From positions 1 to 18,114 of the forward strand of contig DUUE01000261.1 in assembly GCA_012841735.1 (NCBI GenBank): a stretch of 18,114 bases of DNA, given 5' to 3'. The notes under the pieces are model-generated. The model was not told where the DNA came from, made no database searches, and saw only the letters and a list, made by a program, of their open reading frames with translations. A program made the position numbers and the translations under genes. The first letter of the stretch is position 1, and each line of letters begins with the position of its first letter. Shown piece after piece: positions 1 through 6,746 of the stretch. Source of the DNA: Bacillota bacterium (lineage in GTDB: Bacteria > Bacillota > Dethiobacteria > Dethiobacterales > Dethiobacteraceae).

Positions 1-1
1 G

Positions 2-1147
2 AAAAACAGGGAAGACGGAAGAGGATTATATTTAAAGTATCAGGATGACATTGCGCAGGTTACACCGCAGGAGGCTTTTGAGGTTTTCTCCTCCCTGCTG
101 GAAAAGGGGGTTGAGGCCTCGGAAATCTTGGTTTTCCTGGACAAGATGATTAATGCTTTTTATAAAAGCCTGTCAGCTCACCGGTGGGAAAAGCCTGACG
201 ATGCGGTTTTACTGCAGCTTCTGTGCAGGGAAAATGAAGCATTGGAGCAAAAAATTGAAAATATTAAGCAAATGCTCAAAGATCCCGGCTATTTTACCGA
301 CAGGAAAGATGAACTGTTGCAGCGGCTGCAGGAATTGCAGGAATTCAGCGGCCATTATGAAAAAAAAGAGAATATTTTATTTCCGTTTTTGGAGAAAAAG
401 GACTGGAAGTTTGCCGGTCTCTCCATTATGTGGCAATTGCATTCGGATATAAAGGCACAGCTGAAAAAGGTTATTTCTCTCCTGCAGGCTGGTTGTGATG
501 AAGAAGAATTCATCATGGAGTATGCCAAGCTTGTTTTTGCCATGCTGGGACTGGTTTATAAGGAAAATCTGATTCTTTTCCCTGCCGCCAGTGAAGTTCT
601 CACCGGGGAAGAGTGGCAGGAAATGTTGGAGCAAAGCCTGGAGTACCCCTTTCCTTATATTGAAAAACCTGATCTTGCCCCGGGCAGGCGGCCGGCGGCG
701 GACAGAAGCGCTGCAGTTACAACCCCGGAAGGGCTGCGCCTGGTGACGGAAACCGGTGAATTGGATACTGAACAGCTGCTGCTGATCCTTAATACCCTGC
801 CCGTTGACATCACATATGTGGATGAAAACAATAAAGTCCGTTTTTTTTCCCGGCCCAAAGACAGGCTGTTCCCGCGTTCCCCGGCTGTGATCGGCAGGAG
901 TGTGGAAAATTGCCATCCCCCTGAAAGTGTACATGTTGTTACGGAAATCGTGGAAGCGTTCAGGTCCGGAAAGCAGGACCGTGCCCGCTTCTGGCTGGCC
1001 GTCAAAGGCAGGAAAGTACTGATCCAGTATTTTGCCCTGAGAAATGCAGAGGGGCAGTATAAGGGAGTACTGGAAGTGAGCCAGGATATCGGTGAGATTC
1101 AGGAGCTTACAGGAGAACGCAGATTGCTGCAGTGGGAAAATGACTGA
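2..1147 (+). CDS. DUF438 / hemerythrin-like / PAS domain protein (5' end outside window)
   Basis: The reading frame is open from the left edge, so the gene is 5'-truncated by the window. A TTG at 128 is a possible internal start, but in-frame sequence upstream (SSLLEKGVEASEILVFLDKM) fits the N-terminal DUF438 helical region, so I keep it as partial. About 381 residues are visible. The middle (nt ~215-640) is hemerythrin-like, with GHYEKKENILFPFL followed by LHSDIK and ENLILFP, which supply candidate metal-binding His/Glu residues. The C-terminal part (nt ~780-1125) is a PAS-type domain with LPVDITYVDE, a conserved NCHPPESVHVV block and a closing LEVSQDIGEI. This family is common in anaerobic Firmicutes and is presumed to be a cytosolic sensor of oxygen, NO or redox state with a non-haem diiron or other ligand; its function is not established. 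A strong terminator follows 18 bp downstream. Confidence 0.9.
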   Translation, partial: KNREDGRGLYLKYQDDIAQVTPQEAFEVFSSLLEKGVEASEILVFLDKMINAFYKSLSAHRWEKPDDAVLLQLLCRENEALEQKIENIKQMLKDPGYFTDRKDELLQRLQELQEFSGHYEKKENILFPFLEKKDWKFAGLSIMWQLHSDIKAQLKKVISLLQAGCDEEEFIMEYAKLVFAMLGLVYKENLILFPAASEVLTGEEWQEMLEQSLEYPFPYIEKPDLAPGRRPAADRSAAVTTPEGLRLVTETGELDTEQLLLILNTLPVDITYVDENNKVRFFSRPKDRLFPRSPAVIGRSVENCHPPESVHVVTEIVEAFRSGKQDRARFWLAVKGRKVLIQYFALRNAEGQYKGVLEVSQDIGEIQELTGERRLLQWEND

Positions 1148-1165
1148 TTCACGGCCTGACAGAAA

Positions 1166-1196
1166 ACCCCCGCACCGGTGCGGGGGTGTATTTTTT
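1166..1196 (+). terminator. Intrinsic terminator after the DUF438 gene
   Basis: A perfect GC-rich palindrome (ACCCCCGCA on the left, TGCGGGGGT on the right, centred on CCGG) is followed by TGTA and six Ts. It ends transcription of the DUF438 gene and separates it from the acyltransferase cassette. Confidence 0.9.
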
Positions 1197-1272
1197 GCCG
1201 GCCACGGCGGGGAACAATGCTGGTGCTGTTCCGTCTAAAGAAAAGAATACAGTGCCTGACAAGGAGACTGCA

Positions 1273-2676
1273 ATGGTATTTGCCGGCCTGGTTTTTTTGT
1301 ATTGCTTTCTGCCGCCACTGCTTGGCTGTTATTTCCTGGTTCCGGACAAACTGAAAAACCACGTCCTGCTTGCGGCCAGCCTGCTTTTTTATTTTTACGG
1401 GGAACCCGCTTACTTCCTGCTGCTGTTTCTTTCCCTTGCTTCAGGGTATTTGCACGGTCTGGTCATTGACAGGTACAGGGGAAGAAGCATCGCACGGCCG
1501 GTATTTATATCCTCGCTCTGTGTCAGCCTCGGCCTGCTTTGCTATTATAAATATGCCGGCTTTTTCCTTGCAAGCTTCCATGCTTTGCGGGGGACAGGGC
1601 CGGCGCCGCTGCGGCAAATGCAGCCGCTTGGCATTAGTTTTTACACTTTTCAGATTGTCAGCTACACCATTGATGTTTATTACGGGAGGGTGGCGGCACA
1701 AAAAAGTTTCCTGAAATTCGCCCTCTATGTCAGTATGTTTCCACAGCTTGTGGCCGGGCCCATTGTGCGCTATACAGATGTGGCCGCCGCACTGGACCGG
1801 CGTACAGGCAGCGCGGCGGAAATTGCCTGCGGTGTCAGACGTTTCATTGTCGGCCTTGGCAAAAAAGTACTTCTGGCAAATACACTGGGCGAGCTCTGCA
1901 AGGCTGCCACCCCGTCCGGTGCCGGAACGGTGGCTGCTTACTGGCTGGCGGCCATTGGCTTTACACTGCAGATATATTTCGACTTCTCCGGCTACAGTGA
2001 TATGGCCATCGGCCTGGGCAGGATTTTCGGCTTTCATTTTCCGGAAAATTTTCTCTACCCTTATATTTCCCGCAGTATAACTGAATTCTGGCGCCGCTGG
2101 CATATCTCCCTCAGTAGTTGGTTCCGTGATTATGTTTATATCCCTTTGGGGGGAAGCCGGGTGGCTGCCGGTCGTCTTATGCTTAATCTTACAATTGTCT
2201 GGTTTTTAACCGGCTTCTGGCATGGCGCCGGCTGGAATTTTATTGCCTGGGGACTCTACTTTGCCTTGCTGCTGGTGGTGGAAAAATTCTATCTGCTGAA
2301 CCGGCTGGAAAAACTACCCGCTTTTGTCCGGCATTTATATGTGCTTTTTTTTGTTGTCCTGGGCTTTGTGCTGTTCAACGCCGCCGGGCTGAGCGACGGC
2401 CTGGACAGGATCGCCGCCATGTTTGGGTTGGCGGGAATTCCGCTGACAGATGTGCAAACACTTTATAATGCCGGAAGCTACGCTGTTGTTCTGCTGATTG
2501 CCGCTTGCGGAGCCACTCCGCTGCCTGCCATGGCAGCGGCTGCCCTGAAAAAAAGCAGGGGAGGCAGGCTGTGCTTAACAATCGCCGAACCGCTCTGCCT
2601 GCTCCTGATACTGCTTGCTGTTACGGCTTACCTGGTAGACGGTTCTTTCAATCCTTTCCTCTACTTCCGTTTTTAG
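1273..2676 (+). CDS. MBOAT family O-acyltransferase (AlgI/PatA-like)
   Basis: This is a polytopic membrane O-acyltransferase of 467 residues, which would transfer acyl (often acetyl) groups from the cytoplasm to an extracellular polymer. The MBOAT signature is clear: LGISFYTFQIVSYTIDVYYG, FPQLVAGPIVRY, YFDFSGYSDMAIGLGRIFGF, ITEFWRRWHISLSSWFRDYV (His277) and FWHGAGWNF, whose His317 corresponds to the conserved putative catalytic histidine. Hydrophobic segments run through the whole protein. The ATG at 1273 is chosen because AAGGAG lies 6 bp upstream; an in-frame GTG at 1186 falls inside the preceding terminator and would add a non-membrane extension. The stop codon overlaps the ribosome binding site of the following DHHW gene, so the two are translationally linked. 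Such MBOAT/SGNH-type pairs work together in alginate, peptidoglycan or exopolysaccharide acetylation. The polymer modified here cannot be told from the window. Confidence 0.93.
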   Translation: MVFAGLVFLYCFLPPLLGCYFLVPDKLKNHVLLAASLLFYFYGEPAYFLLLFLSLASGYLHGLVIDRYRGRSIARPVFISSLCVSLGLLCYYKYAGFFLASFHALRGTGPAPLRQMQPLGISFYTFQIVSYTIDVYYGRVAAQKSFLKFALYVSMFPQLVAGPIVRYTDVAAALDRRTGSAAEIACGVRRFIVGLGKKVLLANTLGELCKAATPSGAGTVAAYWLAAIGFTLQIYFDFSGYSDMAIGLGRIFGFHFPENFLYPYISRSITEFWRRWHISLSSWFRDYVYIPLGGSRVAAGRLMLNLTIVWFLTGFWHGAGWNFIAWGLYFALLLVVEKFYLLNRLEKLPAFVRHLYVLFFVVLGFVLFNAAGLSDGLDRIAAMFGLAGIPLTDVQTLYNAGSYAVVLLIAACGATPLPAMAAAALKKSRGGRLCLTIAEPLCLLLILLAVTAYLVDGSFNPFLYFRF

Positions 2677-2687
2677 GAGTGAGTTCA

Positions 2688-3788
2688 GTGCCGGGAAAAA
2701 GAAAAAATCTGGCAGTAATAATACTGTTTTCAGCCGTGCTCGGCATCTTTTCCCTCGGTCATGTCCTGTTTGCCGACGGCACCGTTTCTTACAGTGAAAG
2801 AAGGTTGCTTGCCCGCTTTCCCGCCCTGACGCTGCAAAATCTGTCCGGCGGGCAGTGGGCTGACGAGTTTGAGAAATATCTTGCCGATCAGTTTCCTTAC
2901 CGCGACAGTTTCAGGGCCTTAAAAGCGGCGGTGCACTTTTGGCTTTTCCACCAGAAAGACAAAGACGGCCTGTATTATGCCGACGGGCATTTGCTGAAAC
3001 TTGATTACCCGCTCAGGGAACATGCTGTGCTGCGGGCGGCGGATAAATTCAGTGCACTTTATGATACTTATTTGCAGGGAATGCGTGTTTTTTATGCTGT
3101 TATCCCGGATAAAAATTATTTTGCCGCGGCGAAAAACGGCTATCCCGCCCTGGATTACCGGCGACTGGAAGCACTGCTTGCAGACAGGCTGCAGGAAATG
3201 AAGTATATCAGCCTTTTTGATTGCCTGGAACTGGATGATTATTTCCGGACAGACCTGCACTGGCGCCAGGAGCGCCTACAGGCTGTGGTTGACAGGCTGG
3301 CTGCAGAGATGGGTCTCCCCCGGGACCTGGCGTCAGCAGACTATGACAAAGTGGCGCTTTCCCCTTTTTACGGTGCCTATTACGGCCAGTACGGACTGCC
3401 GCTGCCTCCGGAGGAACTGGTTTACCTGACAAATAAGGCTATAGAGCAGGCTTCAGTAAAAATTTACGGACAAAACGACCCCGCCCCGGTATATGACCCG
3501 GCCAAATTTACAGGGGTTGATCCGTATGATATTTTCCTGGCCGGGCCCGTCCCCCTGGCGGAAATAGAAAATAACCTTTCCATCACGGAGAAAGAACTGA
3601 TTTTGTTCCGTGATTCCTTTGGCAGCAGCCTGGCGCCGCTGTTACTTGCCGCATACCGCAAGATTACACTGGTTGATTTGCGCTACGTGTCACCTGCCCT
3701 GCTGGGGGAATTGCTGGCTTTCGGCACGCAGGATGTGCTTTTCCTTTATAACACCCATATCCTGAATCACGGTGAAATGCTGAAGTAA
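2688..3788 (+). CDS. DHHW-family protein, AlgX/AlgJ-like acyltransfer partner
   Basis: The protein has 366 residues and an N-terminal signal anchor (NLAVIILFSAVLGIF), with the rest predicted outside the membrane. It carries a TDLHW motif (Asp189, His191), a variant of the DHHW signature, and a C-terminal RDSFGSSL block (Ser310), which together fit a SGNH-hydrolase-like Asp/His/Ser set as in AlgJ/AlgX. The region QFPYRDSFRALKA near the N-terminus is also typical of the family. I chose the GTG at 2688, which has TAGGAGTG directly upstream and places the signal anchor at the N-terminus; the open frame further upstream overlaps the MBOAT gene and is not needed. It lies 11 bp after the MBOAT stop. 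The expected role is receipt of the acyl group from the MBOAT protein and its transfer to an extracellular glycan; the substrate is unknown. Confidence 0.88.
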   Translation: MPGKRKNLAVIILFSAVLGIFSLGHVLFADGTVSYSERRLLARFPALTLQNLSGGQWADEFEKYLADQFPYRDSFRALKAAVHFWLFHQKDKDGLYYADGHLLKLDYPLREHAVLRAADKFSALYDTYLQGMRVFYAVIPDKNYFAAAKNGYPALDYRRLEALLADRLQEMKYISLFDCLELDDYFRTDLHWRQERLQAVVDRLAAEMGLPRDLASADYDKVALSPFYGAYYGQYGLPLPPEELVYLTNKAIEQASVKIYGQNDPAPVYDPAKFTGVDPYDIFLAGPVPLAEIENNLSITEKELILFRDSFGSSLAPLLLAAYRKITLVDLRYVSPALLGELLAFGTQDVLFLYNTHILNHGEMLK

Positions 3789-3872
3789 AAGCATTTACTC
3801 CTGCAAGGGAACAAATTCTGTTGCCTGCCGTCTTGTAAAAAGCAAGAAACAATTTATTAAAGGAGGCCACCC

Positions 3873-4364
3873 ATGAAAAAATTAGTTGTTGTTTCCCTGG
3901 TATTGATTTGCGTTCTGGCCCTTGGAGGATGCCGCAAGCAGGATAGCCAGGCCGGCAGGTTGGAAGAAAGCCTGGAAGATATCCTGGCTCATATTTATGC
4001 AAATGCGGAACTGGACGATTTTTTCCGGGAATATCTGAAAACCGGTGTGGAGACAGTGGAAATTAACAGTGAAAACTGCAGTTATCACCTGGGAACCGAG
4101 ATTGACTTTGCAGAAGCAATAGCTTCAGTTCCGCTGATGATGCCGTCAGCGTATGAGTTGTGCCTGGTCCGTGCCAAAGAAGGAGCGGATATAGAAGCAC
4201 TCAAGGAAAGCATCGAAGAAAATGTAGACCCCCAAAAATGGGTGTGCGTGGGGGTGGATCCGGAAAATATCATTGTTGACAATATCGATGATGTCATTAT
4301 TCTGATTATGAGCGACGAGCAAGGGAAAGCCCTGCACGATGCTTTTCTTGCCCTGGCGGAGTAG
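3873..4364 (+). CDS. DUF4358-type lipoprotein
   Basis: This is a 163-residue predicted lipoprotein. It has a short signal peptide (MKKLVVVSLVLICVLALGGC) ending in a lipobox with the modified Cys at residue 20, followed by an acidic soluble domain. The segment DIDDVIILIMSDEQ-like near the C-terminus (nt ~4276-4320) and the pattern ALLMMPSAYELCLVRA-like in the middle (nt ~4125-4175) resemble DUF4358, a family often encoded beside MBOAT and DHHW genes in Clostridia. AGGAGG at 3861 sits 6 bp before the ATG. It lies 84 bp after the DHHW gene with no terminator between them, so it may be co-transcribed with or without its own weak promoter. It probably sits on the outer face of the membrane as an accessory of the acylation machinery; its molecular function is unknown. 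Confidence 0.82.
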   Translation: MKKLVVVSLVLICVLALGGCRKQDSQAGRLEESLEDILAHIYANAELDDFFREYLKTGVETVEINSENCSYHLGTEIDFAEAIASVPLMMPSAYELCLVRAKEGADIEALKESIEENVDPQKWVCVGVDPENIIVDNIDDVIILIMSDEQGKALHDAFLALAE

Positions 4365-4401
4365 AAGTGCAGGCGGCAACCGGATAGCAGATACGGACAT
4401 A

Positions 4402-4441
4402 GTGAGGCCGGAAGCAAATGCTTCCGGCCCCACTTCTTTTT
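4402..4441 (+). terminator. Intrinsic terminator after the DUF4358 gene
   Basis: An 11-bp stem (GGCCGGAAGCA with TGCTTCCGGCC, two-base AA loop) is extended by GTG/CAC beyond a mismatch and is followed by TTCTTTTT. The T-run is only on the + side, so it serves the acylation cassette; the convergent minus-strand small gene ends 10 bp away. Confidence 0.88.
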
Positions 4442-4450
4442 GCTGTCCGT

Positions 4451-4633
4451 TCAGCAGCCGCCGCCATTTTTGCGGTTTTTATCCGCACACTTATTTTTCT
4501 TTAGCCTGTCAGCAAAAGGTTCGTCAGCAAATTCAACGCTGTCTGTCACATCGCTGACATAACAGTTGTTGCGTGCTTTCCGCACAATGTCGTCAGCTTT
4601 TTTGCGGTTGAATTTCCGGTCTTTTTTGGCCAC
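4451..4633 (-). CDS. Small basic Cys-containing protein of unknown function
   Basis: This is a 60-residue protein starting with GTG and beginning MAKKDRKFNRKKADDIVRKA. The N-terminus is highly basic, the centre is acidic (SDVTDSVEFADEP), and the tail is Lys/Asn-rich and ends in GGGC; there are three cysteines (CYV, KCAD and the C-terminal residue). AGGAG lies 12 bp upstream on the minus strand, slightly far but usable. A possible minus-strand promoter (TTGAAC, 18 bp, TATACG) lies about 140 bp upstream. It converges on the DUF4358 terminator. No domain is recognised. The basic start could suggest nucleic-acid or ribosome binding, but this is only composition. No overlapping gene competes for the space. 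Confidence 0.55.
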   Translation of the reverse strand: MAKKDRKFNRKKADDIVRKARNNCYVSDVTDSVEFADEPFADRLKKNKCADKNRKNGGGC

Positions 4634-4770
4634 CTGTGCCAGTCACTCCTTTGCTTTTTTAGGCTGCACCGATAGTTTTTGCAGCATGGCGGTGATTATG
4701 ACTGGAACATTAAACAAGGAGATATTTATCTTACTTGGATTGCTTTTTTTAACTATTTTTTAACTAATAT

Positions 4771-4800
4771 CGTATAATAATTCGCTTATACTAGGTTCAA
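4771..4800. promoter_or_regulatory. Candidate back-to-back promoter region between the small minus-strand gene and mgtC-like gene
   Basis: On the minus strand, TTGAAC (4800-4795) is followed after 18 bp by TATACG (4776-4771), a fair SigA-type match pointing at the small gene. On the plus strand, a perfect TATAAT (4773-4778) occupies the same bases but has no good -35 element. The surrounding AT-rich stretch (4740-4790) fits a promoter region. Which direction is active is inferred only. Confidence 0.35.
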
Positions 4801-4828
4801 GCACAGTTACGGGGAGGAAAAACGACAA

Positions 4829-5521
4829 GTGGCAAGCGGTGAGCTTATTTTACGTCTTTTTGTTTCTGTTTTGCTGGGCGGACTGGTAGGGCTGGAAAGG
4901 GAACGGCACAATCGCCCTGCCGGTTTGCGCACACACATTCTGGTTTGCCTGGGTTCAGCACTGATTATGATAGTTTCCTTCGCAGGATTCAGCGGCACTT
5001 TTGGTTTTAGCGGTGATCCGGCACGGATTGCTGCGCAGGTCGTCAGTGGAATAGGCTTTTTGGGAGCAGGAACAATCCTCAGACAAGGCGGCTTTGTCAG
5101 GGGGCTGACAACGGCGGCCAGCCTGTGGGTGGTTGCCGCCGTGGGACTTTCCGTAGGCATTGGTTTATATCTGCCGGCAGTGCTGACTACCATCTTCGTT
5201 TTAGGTTGCCTGTGGCTGTTAAATAAAATTGATACTTCCGGAGCGGACCATCACCGTAAACGGCAGCTCTGGCTGCGGATGAAAAAAACACCGGGTGCGG
5301 TGGAGCAGATTGGCAGCATTTTAAAAAGCATGGATATTGCTCTTGTCAGCATGCACCTGGCGGAGTCCGGCCCGCCAGGAAAGACAGATCCGGAAAGTAT
5401 GGAACTGACCATGGCCGTCAACATCCCCGTTGATATAGAGCAGACGGAGTTTATGGCACAGATCATGCGGCTGCCGGGCTTGCTCGAGGCCGGTATGGAA
5501 AAGTCAAAACGCCAGGTATAA
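4829..5521 (+). CDS. MgtC/SapB family membrane protein
   Basis: This is a 230-residue membrane protein. The N-terminal MgtC domain (residues ~5-135) has the family blocks LLGGLVGLERE (16-25), RTHILVCLGSALIM (34-47), SGIGFLGAGTILR (73-85) and RGLTTAASLW (91-100), with four or five membrane segments. The C-terminal ~90 residues are soluble and ACT-like in length and pattern, as in MgtC proteins with a regulatory tail. Family members are linked to growth at low magnesium, acid resistance and control of ATP synthase or membrane potential; they are not proven Mg2+ transporters. The GTG start has GGGGAGG 11 bp upstream. It appears to be a single gene followed by about 225 bp before ctsR, without a clear terminator. 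No Mg2+-responsive leader was recognised. Confidence 0.9.
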   Translation: MASGELILRLFVSVLLGGLVGLERERHNRPAGLRTHILVCLGSALIMIVSFAGFSGTFGFSGDPARIAAQVVSGIGFLGAGTILRQGGFVRGLTTAASLWVVAAVGLSVGIGLYLPAVLTTIFVLGCLWLLNKIDTSGADHHRKRQLWLRMKKTPGAVEQIGSILKSMDIALVSMHLAESGPPGKTDPESMELTMAVNIPVDIEQTEFMAQIMRLPGLLEAGMEKSKRQV

Positions 5522-5639
5522 CAGCCAAAACGGCTTTGCCGGCACAATAGGGACTTGGCAGGTTGCTCAAGGGCGGACAAGATATATTTGGAAAAAATAA
5601 TGTAAAAAAAGCAGCGGGAATGAGCAAAATATTGTTAAA

Positions 5640-5656
5640 GGTCGGGGAAGGTCAAA
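5640..5656 (+). promoter_or_regulatory. CtsR box 1 (upstream operator)
   Basis: GGTCGGG, GAA, GGTCAAA matches the known CtsR tandem heptad operator (RGTCAAA-NAN-RGTCAAA): the second half is perfect, and the first keeps GGTC but has GGG in place of AAA. It lies about 30 bp upstream of the -35 element of the ctsR promoter. Confidence 0.7.
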
Positions 5657-5684
5657 AATGAGGTTACACAAGGGGAGGCCGCAT

Positions 5685-5713
5685 TTGGCAGCGGGCAGAG
5701 GTTGGGCTATAAT
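5685..5713 (+). promoter_or_regulatory. SigA-type promoter of the ctsR operon
   Basis: TTGGCA (5685-5690), a 17-bp spacer and a perfect TATAAT (5708-5713) form a near-consensus housekeeping promoter. The predicted start point is near 5720, at the first base of CtsR box 2, giving a leader of about 27 nt. Repression by CtsR and release on heat or protein stress is the expected control. Confidence 0.85.
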
Positions 5714-5719
5714 AGTAAT

Positions 5720-5736
5720 AGTCAGAAAAGGTCAAA
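5720..5736 (+). promoter_or_regulatory. CtsR box 2 (operator over the transcription start)
   Basis: AGTCAGA, AAA, GGTCAAA matches the CtsR tandem heptad consensus with a single mismatch (G in the first heptad). It covers the predicted start point and touches the ctsR ribosome binding site, so bound CtsR would block RNA polymerase directly. Confidence 0.88.
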
Positions 5737-5746
5737 GAGGTGGCTT

Positions 5747-6199
5747 ATGAGTAACCTGGCAGACCATATTGAAGCATATATCAAAAGGTTATTGGCGGCC
5801 AGCCCCAATGCGACACTTATTTTGCAGCGCAAAGAACTGGCGGAACTTTTCCGCTGTGTTCCTTCCCAGATTAATTATGTCTTATCAACACGCTTTACAA
5901 CTGAACGCGGTTATCTGGTGGAAAGCCGCCGGGGCGGCGGCGGGTACCTAAAAATCAGGCGGCTTGATTTAACCCGTACCAAAGTCATGCAGTTGCTTTC
6001 CAGGCTGAACGAATTGTCACATGGAGTGACAAAAGATGAAGCATTGGATTTTATTACCAGACTGACGGATGACCGCCTGATAACGCACCGGGAAAGCCGG
6101 CTGATGAAAGCCGTCCTGGCGGAGGAGTCCCTGCTTGCGTCGGAAGTGCCGGCCAAAATACTGGTGCGAATGCTGGAAGTAATCTTGGAGGATGCTTAA
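5747..6199 (+). CDS. ctsR: CtsR, transcriptional repressor of class III heat-shock genes
   Basis: The 150-residue length is typical of CtsR. The N-terminal winged helix-turn-helix (residues ~1-75) includes VPSQINYVLSTRF and the glycine-rich wing RGGGGYLKI; Arg62 is followed by four glycines at 63-66, the segment that in Bacillus senses heat and contacts DNA. The C-terminal helical half (~76-150) mediates dimerisation and handover to McsB/ClpC. The ATG at 5747 is preferred because AAAGAGGTGG lies just upstream and the N-terminus then matches the family; an earlier in-frame start at 5702 lies inside the -10 region. It is the first gene of an autoregulated operon with mcsA, mcsB and clpC, and binds the two boxes upstream of itself. 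Confidence 0.97.
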   Translation: MSNLADHIEAYIKRLLAASPNATLILQRKELAELFRCVPSQINYVLSTRFTTERGYLVESRRGGGGYLKIRRLDLTRTKVMQLLSRLNELSHGVTKDEALDFITRLTDDRLITHRESRLMKAVLAEESLLASEVPAKILVRMLEVILEDA

Positions 6200-6212
6200 C
6201 GGAGGTGTTATC

Positions 6213-6746
6213 ATGCTTTGTCAGAATTGTAAACAGCGACAGGCTACAGTACATCTGACACAAATTATTAATGATGAAAAGCATGTTCAGCATTTGTGCG
6301 AACAGTGTGCGCGGGAAAAAGGTGAATTTACTTTTGATTTTCCCTCCTTTTCCCTGCAGAGCCTGCTCACAGGCCTGATGAACCTGGATACACAGTCCGC
6401 CGGGCAGGTTGTGGGCTTTGGGACAAAAAAGTTACAATGTGAAAACTGCGGCCTCACGTATGCACAATTCGGCCAGCTTGGCCGTTTTGGCTGCAGCCGG
6501 TGTTACAGCGCTTTTGGCGAACGCCTGGTTCCTTTAATGCGCAGAATTCACGGTTCCACACAGCACCTGGGTAAAATTCCCAAACGTGCCGGAGGGTCTT
6601 TAAAATTGCGCAGAAATATTGAGGAATTGCGGCAGAAACTGCAGGAAGCGGTGGCACGGGAAGAATTTGAGCAGGCGGCCAAACTGCGCGATCAAATCCG
6701 CCAACTGGAAGAACAGGCCCGGGAGGGTGAAAACAATGAACAGTAA
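6213..6746 (+). CDS. mcsA: McsA, zinc-finger activator of the McsB arginine kinase
   Basis: This 177-residue protein has four CxxC pairs (Cys3/6, 29/32, 76/79, 94/97), giving two zinc-binding modules, and a C-terminal UVR domain (residues ~133-168, NIEELRQKLQEAVAREEFEQ onward). McsA binds and activates McsB and links it to ClpC and CtsR; the cysteines make it sensitive to metals and oxidants. GGAGG lies 8 bp before the ATG at 6213, whereas an in-frame start at 6192 would overlap the ctsR end and lacks a ribosome binding site. It lies 13 bp after ctsR and overlaps mcsB by 11 bp, so coupling with mcsB translation is likely. Confidence 0.96.
   Translation: MLCQNCKQRQATVHLTQIINDEKHVQHLCEQCAREKGEFTFDFPSFSLQSLLTGLMNLDTQSAGQVVGFGTKKLQCENCGLTYAQFGQLGRFGCSRCYSAFGERLVPLMRRIHGSTQHLGKIPKRAGGSLKLRRNIEELRQKLQEAVAREEFEQAAKLRDQIRQLEEQAREGENNEQ

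Noticed and set aside
1211..1232. LexA-type SOS box reading of the GGAACA/TGTTCC repeat
   Set aside because: Gram-positive LexA sites have a 4-base gap between GAAC and GTTC, but here it is 12 bases.
1186..1272. N-terminal extension of the MBOAT gene from a GTG at 1186
   Set aside because: It starts inside the preceding terminator, has no ribosome binding site, and the ATG at 1273 has AAGGAG at the right distance.
2505..2687. Upstream extension of the DHHW gene overlapping the MBOAT gene
   Set aside because: It would add 61 residues without hydrophobic signal character, overlapping well-supported MBOAT coding; the GTG at 2688 has a strong SD and puts the signal anchor first.
4686..4763. A short hydrophobic peptide of about 25 residues (ATG at 4686, ending LLGLLFLTIF)
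   Set aside because: No Shine-Dalgarno sequence precedes it, and the region is AT-rich promoter-like DNA where such frames arise by chance.
5522..5545. Weak hairpin after the MgtC-like gene (AGCC, AAAAC, GGCT)
   Set aside because: The stem is only four bases with a three-T tail, too weak to call a terminator.
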